Shown here one piece after another: positions 24,858-33,877 of a stretch of DNA of 64,000 nucleotides (position 1 is the first letter of the stretch; each line of letters opens with the position of its first letter). This DNA is from Phycisphaeraceae bacterium (GTDB lineage: Bacteria; Planctomycetota; Phycisphaerae; Phycisphaerales; SM1A02), in the NCBI GenBank assembly GCA_019636735.1, contig JAHBWY010000010.1, positions 31,715 to 95,714 of the forward strand, given 5' to 3'. The notes below the pieces were generated by a model. That model searched no databases. It worked only from the letters and a program-made list of their open reading frames with translations, and was not told where the DNA came from. Made by a program: the position numbers and the translations under genes.

Positions 24858-27604
24858 GAGCGAGATCCCAGCGAGCCCATGATGGAGAGCAGTGTCGACT
24901 GCTGCCATCGCAGGCGTTCAATGGTCGATTCCATGGCGGCAAAGCGCGCGAGAAGGACGGTTCGTCGGCGCTCGATGGCCTGGTCAATGCGATCGATGCG
25001 GGCGCTGGCGTTCCCCGCCACGCGCTCGAGCCGCGCGTCATCGCCATCGATCGCGCCGCTTCCGGGCTCGACGAGCGTGGCGAGCAGCGACTCGACTCGA
25101 GCGGAGAGCCCCTGCGGTCCCTCGATCATGGCGCGAACGCCGTCGGGGTCCGCCGCTACCGCCTCTTCGAGCGCCGCCTGGTTGATGTTCACCCCGCCAT
25201 TGGCGCCGAGCGTGATTCCGAGCGACGAGAGGCGTCGACCATCGGGGCCGAAGGTTCGGCCGACCAACGCGCGCAGGGCGTCGCGCATGCGCGTGGCGAG
25301 GGAGTTTCCGTAGAGAGCGCCGCGTGTACCGGCCTCGGGATCAACGGCTGTTCCGCTGTGAAGCCCATTGAGGGCCGCGTTGAGCAGCGCGGCGAAGGAA
25401 GCAAGCGAGGTCTTCAGCGGCTGAAGCGACGCTTCGACCGCGATGAGAATGTTCTCACTGCTCTCGCCCTTCAACTCTAGGGCCACTCCAGGGATGATGT
25501 CGTTCAGCATGTTCGACGCGCTCGTGACGAGCGTGCCGTTGCCATCCTGCGCGTTGACGAGCACCCGCGCGTCGCGCGCCTGGGTGATGGTTGACCAGCC
25601 GAGATCAACGCCATCGATGGCGAGCTTCACACCGTGCCGCGCGCCAGTGTGAGACGCCGTGACCATCAACGCCGCGCTCCCGTCGTCATTGGTGACTATC
25701 TCCGAGGAGACGCCGGCGAATCCGTTGAGGAGGGCCGCGAGTTGCGCGGCGCTCTCGCTTCCAGTGAGCTTGAAGGCGACGCTTCGCGTGCCGTCGATTC
25801 GGCCGTTGAGAGAAGTGCCGGCGAGACCGAGTGCGGTCGCGGCATTGCCAGACTCATTGACGATGGAGAGCGGGCCGGTCGCTCCGGAGTGATCGATCAC
25901 TTCCACAGCGTCACCGAGTGCGTTGATGGTGAGTGAGACCGGAAGCCCGGACTTGGCAATCGCTTGAGCGAGATCGGCGACCGTCATGTCCTTGGACACG
26001 GCGATGAGAGCCGTGGCGCCCGAGGCTGCGGTGATGCGCAGAGATCCGGACGGAGTGTCGCTCGCGAAAGCGCTGAGCGAAGTCCCCCACCCGATGTCGG
26101 CCCTGCGGAGGTCACGCGATTGCAGAACGCCATTGGCGCTTGCGCCCGAGGAAGTGAGGGCGGCAAGACCCAGTGTCTCGGCGATGGTTCCACTTGCCTT
26201 GAGGACGCCGGGGCCCGGTGCGGTGTCCGCGAATCGCAGGCGTGTTCCGCTTGAGTCGACTGAGACGGAGATCGACATGCCGGGCACAGTTGAGATCGCC
26301 TCGTGGATTCGAGCGATCAGCGACTGCACCGAGTCGACACCGCTGAAGTCATCGATGGTGATGCTGCGTCCAGCGCGATCCGAGAGCTTCAGCGAACCCG
26401 CAAGAACGAGGCCCGTGCCGCCTTCAAGCCGACTCAGCAGGACATCGTGCATGCCGACGATGAGTCGATCGCCATCCACGATTGTCGTCATCGTCGGGCC
26501 GTCACCTGGCGGGATGGATGAAGGCAGCCCAAGCGCGTGAATGACCCCCGGCTGCCCTGATGCGATTCCCGGAGGAGCGAGAAAGTGAATCTCGGAGGGA
26601 GTGGACGATGTGACTCGAAGGCGATCCCCGCCGGGTGCGATCGAGATCGTGAGCGCACCCCCGACTCCCGCAGAGGCCAGCGCCGCGTGCGTGCGCTCGA
26701 TCACTTCGCCGAGCGTCTGCGCGCGGGGCGGCACACCCCCTGCCCCGGCGCCGAGATCGACGCTCACTTCCACTCCATCGACGGCGATCACGAAGTCGGG
26801 TGCGCCATTGGTGATGGCGACACCACCACTCAGCGAGTGCAGCGGGGTCGACGCACTAAGCGTGGCAATCGTCTTGCCGACGAGGAGACCGCTCGCCGCG
26901 CTGCCGAGGATGCCGAGCGACGCGGCGGTAGCACCAGCGCCGAACTCCTGAATGAGCAAGGTGCCTGAGCCGCCCGAGAGATCGACGATCTCGATCCCGC
27001 GACCGTCGGCACGAAGGCGCGCGTCGACGGAGATCGAAGATGCCTCGTTGATTGCACGGAGAACATCGTCAATGGTCTGTGCGTCGCGCAGATCGATGGT
27101 GGCCTTTGAGCCGCTTCGGTCCGTGATCCTGATTCGACCACGCTCGACTCCCGCGCCGCCGTTGAGAAGTGACAGCGAACGATCGTCGGTGAGCTGTCCC
27201 CCGCCGAAGCGGACGAGACCGCCGAGTGCGCCGAGCGCCGCGTTGGGATTGTCGATCGCGGCGGAGACGATGCGTGACGCGCTGGCCATCGAGCGAACGA
27301 GAATCGATGTGGAACCGATCGAGGCCGTGGCGCCGGTCATCAATGAGGCGACGATGGCGCTTGGATTCGAAGAAGAGATCGAAGTCGCGTTCAGGATCGA
27401 GGGCAGCGCGAGAGTGGACGCGCTGTTGCGAAGGGCAAGGAGCGAGGAGCGCGTCTGTTGAAGGGCGGCGCGGGTTTGGGCGATCTGCGCGAGGCGCTGC
27501 TGCAACGGAACGCGTCGCTGCGTCTCGGCCGCGAGCATCTGCTTGACGAGCGACGAGATGTCGAGTCCGCTCGCGATGCCGATTCCGGAGCCGATGCTGC
27601 TCAC
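24854..27604 (-). CDS. fliD: Flagellar hook-associated protein 2 (filament cap, FliD)
   Basis: A 916-residue cap protein. The N-terminal motif GIASGLDISSLVKQMLAAE and a C-terminal coiled region with a long Arg/Glu/Leu helix are diagnostic of FliD. The middle (about 130-700) consists of repeated beta-type segments with Gly/Ser/Asp turns, longer than the 450-650 residues usual in Proteobacteria. It starts with GTG. It forms an operon with fliS downstream and perhaps with the small GTG-started gene 42 bases upstream. No other flagellar gene is in the window. Confidence 0.9.
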   Translation of the reverse strand: MSSIGSGIGIASGLDISSLVKQMLAAETQRRVPLQQRLAQIAQTRAALQQTRSSLLALRNSASTLALPSILNATSISSSNPSAIVASLMTGATASIGSTSILVRSMASASRIVSAAIDNPNAALGALGGLVRFGGGQLTDDRSLSLLNGGAGVERGRIRITDRSGSKATIDLRDAQTIDDVLRAINEASSISVDARLRADGRGIEIVDLSGGSGTLLIQEFGAGATAASLGILGSAASGLLVGKTIATLSASTPLHSLSGGVAITNGAPDFVIAVDGVEVSVDLGAGAGGVPPRAQTLGEVIERTHAALASAGVGGALTISIAPGGDRLRVTSSTPSEIHFLAPPGIASGQPGVIHALGLPSSIPPGDGPTMTTIVDGDRLIVGMHDVLLSRLEGGTGLVLAGSLKLSDRAGRSITIDDFSGVDSVQSLIARIHEAISTVPGMSISVSVDSSGTRLRFADTAPGPGVLKASGTIAETLGLAALTSSGASANGVLQSRDLRRADIGWGTSLSAFASDTPSGSLRITAASGATALIAVSKDMTVADLAQAIAKSGLPVSLTINALGDAVEVIDHSGATGPLSIVNESGNAATALGLAGTSLNGRIDGTRSVAFKLTGSESAAQLAALLNGFAGVSSEIVTNDDGSAALMVTASHTGARHGVKLAIDGVDLGWSTITQARDARVLVNAQDGNGTLVTSASNMLNDIIPGVALELKGESSENILIAVEASLQPLKTSLASFAALLNAALNGLHSGTAVDPEAGTRGALYGNSLATRMRDALRALVGRTFGPDGRRLSSLGITLGANGGVNINQAALEEAVAADPDGVRAMIEGPQGLSARVESLLATLVEPGSGAIDGDDARLERVAGNASARIDRIDQAIERRRTVLLARFAAMESTIERLRWQQSTLLSIMGSLGSRS

Positions 27605-27646
27605 GCCTTGGATGCCTCCATCTGCGGCCGCGGGTGAATCGGACGG

Positions 27647-27868
27647 TCATGCGGCGCGGGCCGTGCTCGCGTCGCGCCAGCGTGGGGTGCGACCCTCTTT
27701 GGCGGACAGGACCAAGAGGTCCCCCGCCCAGGCAGCGAGCACTCGACGAAACCGTCGACGAGCGTTGACGACGGTCTCGTCGAGCGCCGAAGCCTGCAGG
27801 AGGTTCATCGACAGTTGCGAGGGAGATCCGTTGAGGAACGCAGACTCGTTGTTCAGGTCGTGATCCAC
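27647..27868 (-). CDS. Small hypothetical protein upstream of fliD
   Basis: A 73-residue reading frame with a GTG start, 42 bases before fliD on the same strand. It has an acidic N-terminus, a helical middle (VVNARRRFRRVLAAWAGDLLVL) and an Arg/Ala tail. There is no known motif. Position suggests a small flagellar accessory protein, but a chance frame cannot be excluded in this GC-rich sequence. Confidence 0.35.
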   Translation of the reverse strand: MDHDLNNESAFLNGSPSQLSMNLLQASALDETVVNARRRFRRVLAAWAGDLLVLSAKEGRTPRWRDASTARAA

Positions 27869-27927
27869 GATGGTGATGCCATCGGCGGGCCGAGGGGTCG
27901 AGTTGAGTCGAAGGGGCCCGATACAAA

Positions 27928-27939
27928 AGTCTTATAACG
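27928..27939. repeat. Left arm of 12-bp inverted repeat flanking parB
   Basis: AGTCTTATAACG, in an AT-rich pocket between the flagellar genes and parB. Its exact reverse complement lies at 29232-29243, beyond the parB stop. It could be a promoter element or a protein-binding site. Confidence 0.4.
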
Positions 27940-28037
27940 AGTATGTGATCGGCAAGAGAATGGGATCGACGCCAGAGCCACGGAGCAGCTGCCTTGTTAT
28001 GATCCGAAGGTGTCGTTTCGCCATCGGCGTATGGCGA

Positions 28038-28053
28038 TGTTTCCCGTGGAACA
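28038..28053 (+). promoter_or_regulatory. parS-like ParB-binding site 1
   Basis: TGTTTCCCGTGGAACA, 13 of 16 positions identical to the classic parS TGTTTCACGTGAAACA and a near-palindrome around CCGTGG. It lies 23 bases before the parB ATG. Two almost identical copies occur at 28207 and 28888. Confidence 0.65.
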
Positions 28054-28075
28054 CACAAGAGATTGGAGATCTCGC

Positions 28076-29095
28076 ATGGATGCGAAGGAGTCGGTCGGCC
28101 GTCCATCGGTCACTCGTCGGCTTGGTCGTGGGCTTGGCTCGTTGATCCCCGTCGTTCCGACGGCGCCCGATCTTGGGTCATCTGGAGGATCGCATCTTGG
28201 GGCAGATGTTCCCCGTGGAACATCACGCCCAAGCAGCACTCCGTTGACGCAAGAGGATCAGGGTCCGAGGGTGCAGGATCTCGACATCGACTCAATCGTT
28301 CCGAATCCTAACCAGCCGAGAGATACCTTCGAACAAGCGTCGATCGCCGAGCTTGCCGAGTCAATCAAGTCCGCTGGCTTGATTCAGCCGATTGTTGTTC
28401 GGCCAGTCGAGAGCGAGGATGGGCGACCGAGATACGAGCTGATTGCTGGCGAACGCCGCCTTCGAGCGTTCAGGAGCCTGGGTCGATCGCGAATCCCCGC
28501 GATCGTTCGCCAGGTCAGCACCCAGGAATCCGCTCTACTCGCGCTCATCGAGAACATCCAGAGAGACGATCTGAACGCCGCCGAGCGAGCGTTTGGCTTA
28601 CGGTCGATTGGAGAGGACTTTGGCCTGAACCACCAGCAGATCGCCGATGCCGTTGGATTGGATCGGGTCACGGTCACCAACTTGATTCGAATCACCGAGC
28701 TCGACGGTCGCTCGCTCGACCTGGTCCGACACGGCAAGCTTTCCGCTGGCCACGCGCGGGCACTCCTCGGCATCAAGGATGTGGCTACTAGGTCGCTGTT
28801 GGCCGACACTGCGATCATGGAAGAGTGGTCGGTACGCACACTTGAACGCGAGGTTCAACGGTCGTCCGATCGGGCTGAATCGAAGAGTGTTTCCCGTGGA
28901 ACATCGCCTGCGCCGATTCGATCCGCCCATCTCTCTGCGATGGAGGATCAATTGAGTCGAACTTTGGGAACGCGGGTCCACCTCCAGCTTGGCCGTAAGA
29001 AGGGTGCTGGTCGCATGACCATCGAGTTCCACAGTCTCGAGCAATTTGACGGCATCCTCGCGAGGCTTGGCGTTCCGTCATCAGCCGCGCTGTGA
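28076..29095 (+). CDS. parB: Chromosome-partitioning protein ParB
   Basis: A 339-residue ParB/Spo0J protein. After a short Arg/Gly-rich N-terminus (RLGRGLGSLIP) it has the CTP-binding N-terminal domain with NPNQPRDTFE, the catalytic/CTP motif GERRLRA, and LIENIQRDDLNAAERA. A central helix-turn-helix (HQQIADAVGLDRVTVTNLIR) binds parS, and the C-terminal part dimerises. The ATG at 28076 is preferred because GGAG sits 7 bases upstream; in-frame GTG 28010 and ATG 28031 would place parS-like site 1 inside the gene. No parA is adjacent on either side, unlike most parAB operons. Sites 2 and 3 lie inside the coding sequence. Confidence 0.93.
   Translation: MDAKESVGRPSVTRRLGRGLGSLIPVVPTAPDLGSSGGSHLGADVPRGTSRPSSTPLTQEDQGPRVQDLDIDSIVPNPNQPRDTFEQASIAELAESIKSAGLIQPIVVRPVESEDGRPRYELIAGERRLRAFRSLGRSRIPAIVRQVSTQESALLALIENIQRDDLNAAERAFGLRSIGEDFGLNHQQIADAVGLDRVTVTNLIRITELDGRSLDLVRHGKLSAGHARALLGIKDVATRSLLADTAIMEEWSVRTLEREVQRSSDRAESKSVSRGTSPAPIRSAHLSAMEDQLSRTLGTRVHLQLGRKKGAGRMTIEFHSLEQFDGILARLGVPSSAAL
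28207..28222 (+). promoter_or_regulatory. parS-like ParB-binding site 2 (inside parB)
   Basis: TGTTCCCCGTGGAACA, one base different from sites 1 and 3. Here it encodes part of DVPRGTS in the variable N-terminal region of ParB, so it is conserved as DNA rather than for protein function. Confidence 0.65.
28888..28903 (+). promoter_or_regulatory. parS-like ParB-binding site 3 (inside parB)
   Basis: TGTTTCCCGTGGAACA, identical to site 1, located in the linker-coding region of parB between the HTH and dimerisation domains. It is read in a different frame from site 1 relative to the gene start, again arguing for DNA-level conservation. Confidence 0.65.
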
Positions 29096-29231
29096 ACTCG
29101 GGAATCGGTTTGCACTCGGTGAACTGACGCGGTCAATCACGAATGCCATGTGAGCTTGGCCGCCAATGGCATGCATAGAGATCGCGGGGACGCGCAGCAG
29201 GCCACAAACCCCCCACGATACACCAGATAAC

Positions 29232-29243
29232 CGTTATAAGACT
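29232..29243. repeat. Right arm of 12-bp inverted repeat flanking parB
   Basis: CGTTATAAGACT, the exact reverse complement of 27928-27939. It is found just beyond the parB stop and before the 3' end of the beta-CASP gene. Similarity extends imperfectly for a few bases on the ATAACG side. Confidence 0.4.
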
Positions 29244-29248
29244 CTGGG

Positions 29249-30709
29249 TCAGATCGGCACTTGCGCGGTCAATCGAGGTGATGCGACTTCAACGCCCTCG
29301 ATCTCTCGGATCATCGGAGTGATGGTAGCTCGCGCACGCTCGACACCATGATTCAAGATCACCAATCCAGGAGCGGGGGACATGGAGTGGAGCCACTCAA
29401 GGAGCTCCGTCTGATCGGCGTGCCCGGAGAGACCCTCAACGCGCGTGCAGCTCGCTCGCACGATCAGTTCGTCCTCTCCAATCAGCACTCGCTTCGCCTC
29501 ATGCGCGAGGCCGTGGCCGAGGGTGCCCTCAATCTGGTGTCCGCTGAGTACGACTTCTGTCGTCGGGTCTTCAATGGCGCCCGCTAGGTGGTGGAGAATC
29601 GGCCCAGCATCACAGAAGCCGCTACCGGCGAGAATCACGGCGGCGCCGGGTTTGCGCTGCACCTTGAGCGAGTGCTTTCGTGAATAGAGGTAGTGCAGTT
29701 CGGGGAAGTGGAGCGGCGCCCCGCCATCAAGCACTTCCTGTCGCAGCGCATCAGCCAACAAGTCGGGGTGGCGCTGATGAAGCTCCGACGCAAAGACGGC
29801 CATCGCCGAGTCGACATACACGGGAAGCGAGTGGAGTCGTCCTCGTGCACGCAGTCGCGCGATGCGATGCAGCAACTGCTGCGCGCGCCCAACGCTGAAG
29901 GTCGGCATCAGCACTCGAGCTTCGTGCTCTGCGGCCCGCTCGAGAACCGCCCCCAGGATCTCTTCAATTTCGGCGATCGGACCGAAGCGCTTGGATCCGT
30001 TCGTGCACTCCATGACCACGACATCCGCGGCGGGCGGCGCGGCACGAGCGCGAAGGACCGTTTGTGATCGCGGCCCGAGATCACCGGAACAAAGCACACG
30101 GCGCACGCCGCCAGCCGGGCCCGCGGCGCACTCGACTTCCACCGAGGCAGAACCAAGGATGTGACTTGCATCGTGAAGCCGCACCCGCAGTCCCGGACGA
30201 ATGTCGCGCCAGCGCCCATACCCGAGCGCTTCGATCTGCGCCGTGATGATGTCGGCATCGGCGTGATCGAAGATGACCGGCGGCTCGACCACTCTCGTCA
30301 GTCGCTCGATCACTTCCGCGGGCGGTGCCGGGTCGATCACCCGCGCGACGGGTGCCGTTCCCTTGCGAAACTCCTCGAGTCGCGTCGCCTGGAGCGAGGC
30401 TGAGCCGCGCAGAACTCGAGGCAGCAGTCGAGCCGTCGGCTCGGTGCAGAGCACGGGACCGCGGAATCCAAGTTGCGGCAGCATGCCGAGGCGACCGCAG
30501 TGATCGACATGGGCGTGGGTGACCACGACGGCATCAATGCGCGAAGCATCGAAGTCGGGCGGCTCGGCATTGCGCCACTCCTCCGCAATGTTCCCCTGGA
30601 AGAGCCCGAAGTCGATCAGCACACGGCCGGCGACGCACTCGATGAGGGTGCACGAGCCAGTGACCTCGCCCGCAGCGCCGAAGAGAGTGATGGTGGGCGA
30701 AGCGGACAC
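29249..30709 (-). CDS. Metallo-beta-lactamase fold, beta-CASP RNase-like protein
   Basis: A 486-residue protein of the CPSF/YSH1-like group. The zinc motif THAHVDHCG is near residue 65, with LCSGDLGP and VVMECTNGSK further on. A beta-CASP region has VLMPTFSVGRAQQLLH, and the C-terminal RMMBL part has GHADQTELLEWL. Relatives are 3'-end-processing or 5'-3' RNases acting on RNA in the cytoplasm. It begins with GTG. It converges with parB. The downstream side of its own promoter region holds the hairpin at 30764-30796. Confidence 0.88.
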   Translation of the reverse strand: MSASPTITLFGAAGEVTGSCTLIECVAGRVLIDFGLFQGNIAEEWRNAEPPDFDASRIDAVVVTHAHVDHCGRLGMLPQLGFRGPVLCTEPTARLLPRVLRGSASLQATRLEEFRKGTAPVARVIDPAPPAEVIERLTRVVEPPVIFDHADADIITAQIEALGYGRWRDIRPGLRVRLHDASHILGSASVEVECAAGPAGGVRRVLCSGDLGPRSQTVLRARAAPPAADVVVMECTNGSKRFGPIAEIEEILGAVLERAAEHEARVLMPTFSVGRAQQLLHRIARLRARGRLHSLPVYVDSAMAVFASELHQRHPDLLADALRQEVLDGGAPLHFPELHYLYSRKHSLKVQRKPGAAVILAGSGFCDAGPILHHLAGAIEDPTTEVVLSGHQIEGTLGHGLAHEAKRVLIGEDELIVRASCTRVEGLSGHADQTELLEWLHSMSPAPGLVILNHGVERARATITPMIREIEGVEVASPRLTAQVPI

Positions 30710-30763
30710 GGTGGAGGAACCGATGCGGGTGGCGACCGGTCCCTGAGGATAGCGGCAATGAAG

Positions 30764-30796
30764 AAGGGGTCGGCCGCTCCATGCAGCCGACCCCTT
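30764..30796. terminator. Perfect 11-bp stem-loop, likely terminator
   Basis: AAGGGGTCGGC at 30764-30774 pairs exactly with GCCGACCCCTT at 30786-30796 across an 11-base loop. It lies 25 bases beyond the metalloprotease stop codon, on the downstream side. There is no strong T run, so it may be a GC-rich terminator or a 3'-end stabiliser. Confidence 0.6.
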
Positions 30797-30821
30797 GAAG
30801 ATTGCGAACGACCGCTCCGGC

Positions 30822-33623
30822 TCAGCCGGGCGTCCTGATCATCACGCTGTTGAGCGCCTTGTCAACGCGGGTCTTCAGATCGCTCACATGGGCTGCGGTG
30901 TAGTCGTCCAGTTCTCCGCTTGCGGCTCGCTCGGAGAGGGCATCGAGCTTCTCTGAGAGCTGCCGCAGGTGCATGGATGCGAGCGTCTGCACGGCTCGCG
31001 GCATCGATCGTGGCGGGTTGACCATCAGGTCAATGAGCCGCGTGGTCAGGCCATCCTGAAGATTGCGGCGAAGGCTGCTGACCATGGGCTCACGACTCGT
31101 GAACTTCCCTTCGGGAGGAGTCTGAATCTCGGTGAAGCCAGCGTCGATGACGGTTCGGAACACCTCCGGCAGTGTCAGAGCATCTTCGTCGCCGGGCTTG
31201 CGCAGCTCGTTGTCGAAGACCTGCGTGAGCGTTCGGGGATTCATCAGGTACAGAAGCACGAATGACTGCACCTGGCCGATTCGATCGTGCAGGCTGAAGG
31301 CCTCATCGAAGTCACCCAGCGCGCCCCAGTGACGGTGCTTGTTCGTCGAGAGCTTGCGGACGACTTCCGGTCGAAGATCGAACGCCGAATCGGGGAATGA
31401 GTTCGCAATCAGGAAGGCGAGGGCCTCGCGCTGCTTCGCCGCATCGACGGGAACGAGTGGATCCCGACCTTCGCCGCCCTTGCGATCTCGGTTGACATGC
31501 ACACCGCCGACATATCGCGACGCGGTGCGGAGAGCGCCCAACTGCTGGCCCAGCAGCGTTTCGTAAGCGCGACGCAGCAGGTGCCAGCTCTCACCATCCT
31601 TGACCGCCTTGTCGAGCATCTTCGCACGCGCGGCCTTCACGACCTCCATGCGCTCCTCCGCCCAGGCGAGGGGATCGCTCGACAGATCGAAGCGGGCCAC
31701 GAGCGGATCGGGTCCGAGCGTGTCCTCGTCGGTGGCGAACTGGTACTCCGCCTTCATCGACTCATTCGCCATCTCCTTGACGCGCTTCTCATCGAATGAG
31801 TACCCGTACTCAATGGCCCAGAAGTCATAGGGTCCGATGGTGCTCGGCACCCAGTCGCCGCGAGGCTTGCCATCGACAGTGACTCGAATCGGGTTGTAAT
31901 CCATCACGCTGCCGACCGAAGCCTCACCCGCGGCGTCGGCGTACTCATCGAGCGACTTCCACGCCGAGGCCTTGAAGTTGTGGCGAAGGCCGAGCGTGTG
32001 GCCGACCTCGTGCATCACGATCTCCTTGAGGATCAGGCCGAGGTAGCTCTCCGGCACACCGTCGAGCTGAGGGCCATCCTGTGCGAGATCGGGCATCATC
32101 GTCATGGCAAGCGAGGCCATCTCCATCTGCATCGCCTTGCCCGCGGCATACGAGCAGTAACGGTTCTGCTGCACGACGCGCGAATAGAGCCCCTCGTTCC
32201 GTCCGATGGTTGGGTCGCCGACGAGGTCAGCCTTCTGATCGTCGCTGAGGTGCGGATCGCTGAGCACGGCTTCACGCATCGGGTTGACCTGCTTCGCCAT
32301 CGCGAGCGGGTTCCACAGCGGTCGGGACTCCATGAAGGAGATCGCTTCGGGTGAAACGCCATCGAGGCCATAGGCCGCGATGGAGCGCTCGTACTCCTGG
32401 CGGTAGAGCTTGAGCATCGAGTCGTCGAAGATGATGTCGGCGTCGAGGATCTGCCCCGTCTCGGGATTCACTCGACTGGGGCCCATCGCAAAGGGCGTCT
32501 CACTGGTGATCCATCGGAAGAAGTTGTAGCGCACATCCTCGGGGTCGAGATCCATGAACGCCTTGGTCTGCGCGTCCTGCTGTCGTACCTCAAGCGCATT
32601 CAAGATGCCGACCTTCTCGAACGCCGCGTTCCACTCGAGGATGCCGTCGCGCACCCATCGGCGATAGCGCACCGGGACGGTGTGCTCGATGTAGAAGACG
32701 ATCGGCTCCGTGGGCGGGCTCATCGCGAGCGACGGATCGCGCTTCTGAAGATGCCATCGGTTGATGTAGCGCGTGAACTGCGTGCCATCGGGATCGTTCT
32801 TCGAGAAATCCTTGTAGACGGTGAGGAAGTAGCCGATGCGCTCGTCGGCCTCGCGAGGCTTGTAGTCAGTCTTGGGAATGACGCTGATCGAGTAGTGGAT
32901 CTTGGTGAGTTGGCCGTCGCCCGTCGGCACCGTGATCGGGATCTCGAGGTTCTGCGGGAAGGCCTTCACATTGCCGAGTTCGGCGAGTTCGCCGCGGCCT
33001 CGGATGTTCGTGAAGAGCGGCATCTGCCCGACGAGCAGTTCACCGAGATTGATGACGGGGCCGCGCCCCGGACCCATGCAGAGGATCGGCACGCTGGTGA
33101 CCACTCGATCGGTGTAGGTGCGCTGCACGGAGCTTCGAAGCTCGCGCTCCTGATCTCCACCGCGCGCCTGTCGAAGGAGGTTCGGCTCCATCAGAAGCAG
33201 CTTGTTGTCCTGCTGCCGCCAGTAGCCGTAGAGGTCGTTCCACTGGTGCCCGGTCTGCCGTGAGCCGCCGGAGATGCTCGTCGCGATGAAGATGCGCTGA
33301 TTGGCAAACTGAGCGGGCAGTTCGGCGAGCAGGCGATTCTTCTTCTTGTCGATGTACAGCGTGTAGAGACTTGGTGTGCCGTCAGTCGACGGACTGACGA
33401 CTTTCTCCAATCCCTTGATCACTTGATCAAAGGGAGGGAACTCGGGCTTGTCAGCACCCGGTGCGCCGGGCGCTCCCGGAGCACCGCCCGCGGCAGCACC
33501 TGAAGGTGCGCCCGGGGGGGTCTGCGAGGTTTCGCCGGAGCTGAACTGCGCCGAGCTTGCAATGGTGATCGAGCCGAAGAGCAGCGCCAAGGCTGCGAAC
33601 GAAGTCGCGCGGGACAATGCCAT
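30822..33623 (-). CDS. Exported zinc-dependent metalloprotease (DUF5117/DUF4953 type)
   Basis: A 933-residue protein with an N-terminal signal (start MALSRATSF, hydrophobic to about 25), then a Pro/Gly/Ala linker. An N-terminal beta-rich region (about 60-290) is followed by a catalytic domain with HEVGHTLGLRHNF near residue 535 (HExxHxxGxxH, a metzincin-like zinc site) and YEHTVPVRYR upstream, matching the large uncharacterised metalloproteases annotated as DUF5117/DUF4953. The C-terminal 250 residues are helical. The ATG at 33623 is chosen over 33650 because the signal starts there. It is likely periplasmic or secreted. The substrate is unknown. Confidence 0.85.
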   Translation of the reverse strand: MALSRATSFAALALLFGSITIASSAQFSSGETSQTPPGAPSGAAAGGAPGAPGAPGADKPEFPPFDQVIKGLEKVVSPSTDGTPSLYTLYIDKKKNRLLAELPAQFANQRIFIATSISGGSRQTGHQWNDLYGYWRQQDNKLLLMEPNLLRQARGGDQERELRSSVQRTYTDRVVTSVPILCMGPGRGPVINLGELLVGQMPLFTNIRGRGELAELGNVKAFPQNLEIPITVPTGDGQLTKIHYSISVIPKTDYKPREADERIGYFLTVYKDFSKNDPDGTQFTRYINRWHLQKRDPSLAMSPPTEPIVFYIEHTVPVRYRRWVRDGILEWNAAFEKVGILNALEVRQQDAQTKAFMDLDPEDVRYNFFRWITSETPFAMGPSRVNPETGQILDADIIFDDSMLKLYRQEYERSIAAYGLDGVSPEAISFMESRPLWNPLAMAKQVNPMREAVLSDPHLSDDQKADLVGDPTIGRNEGLYSRVVQQNRYCSYAAGKAMQMEMASLAMTMMPDLAQDGPQLDGVPESYLGLILKEIVMHEVGHTLGLRHNFKASAWKSLDEYADAAGEASVGSVMDYNPIRVTVDGKPRGDWVPSTIGPYDFWAIEYGYSFDEKRVKEMANESMKAEYQFATDEDTLGPDPLVARFDLSSDPLAWAEERMEVVKAARAKMLDKAVKDGESWHLLRRAYETLLGQQLGALRTASRYVGGVHVNRDRKGGEGRDPLVPVDAAKQREALAFLIANSFPDSAFDLRPEVVRKLSTNKHRHWGALGDFDEAFSLHDRIGQVQSFVLLYLMNPRTLTQVFDNELRKPGDEDALTLPEVFRTVIDAGFTEIQTPPEGKFTSREPMVSSLRRNLQDGLTTRLIDLMVNPPRSMPRAVQTLASMHLRQLSEKLDALSERAASGELDDYTAAHVSDLKTRVDKALNSVMIRTPG

Positions 33624-33877
33624 GTATCTCTCCAGGAACCGGCCGCCCATCGGGTCCGGTCGGGCCGCTCAGCCCAGTGGTCACACTGTAGCCGCGAAGC
33701 CTTCACGAGTTGCGGCGCGATCTCCGGTTCCCGGTCACTGCGCGTGGTCTGTCGAGGCGGGTGCCGCCGGCTGCCCGGTGCCCGCCGCCCTCGGCTGAGA
33801 ACCATCAACCCCCGATGGCGTCCCCCCCCGATCTCACGGGAAGCAGCCTGCCCCCATTCCCCATCGGGCCAAAGGGG

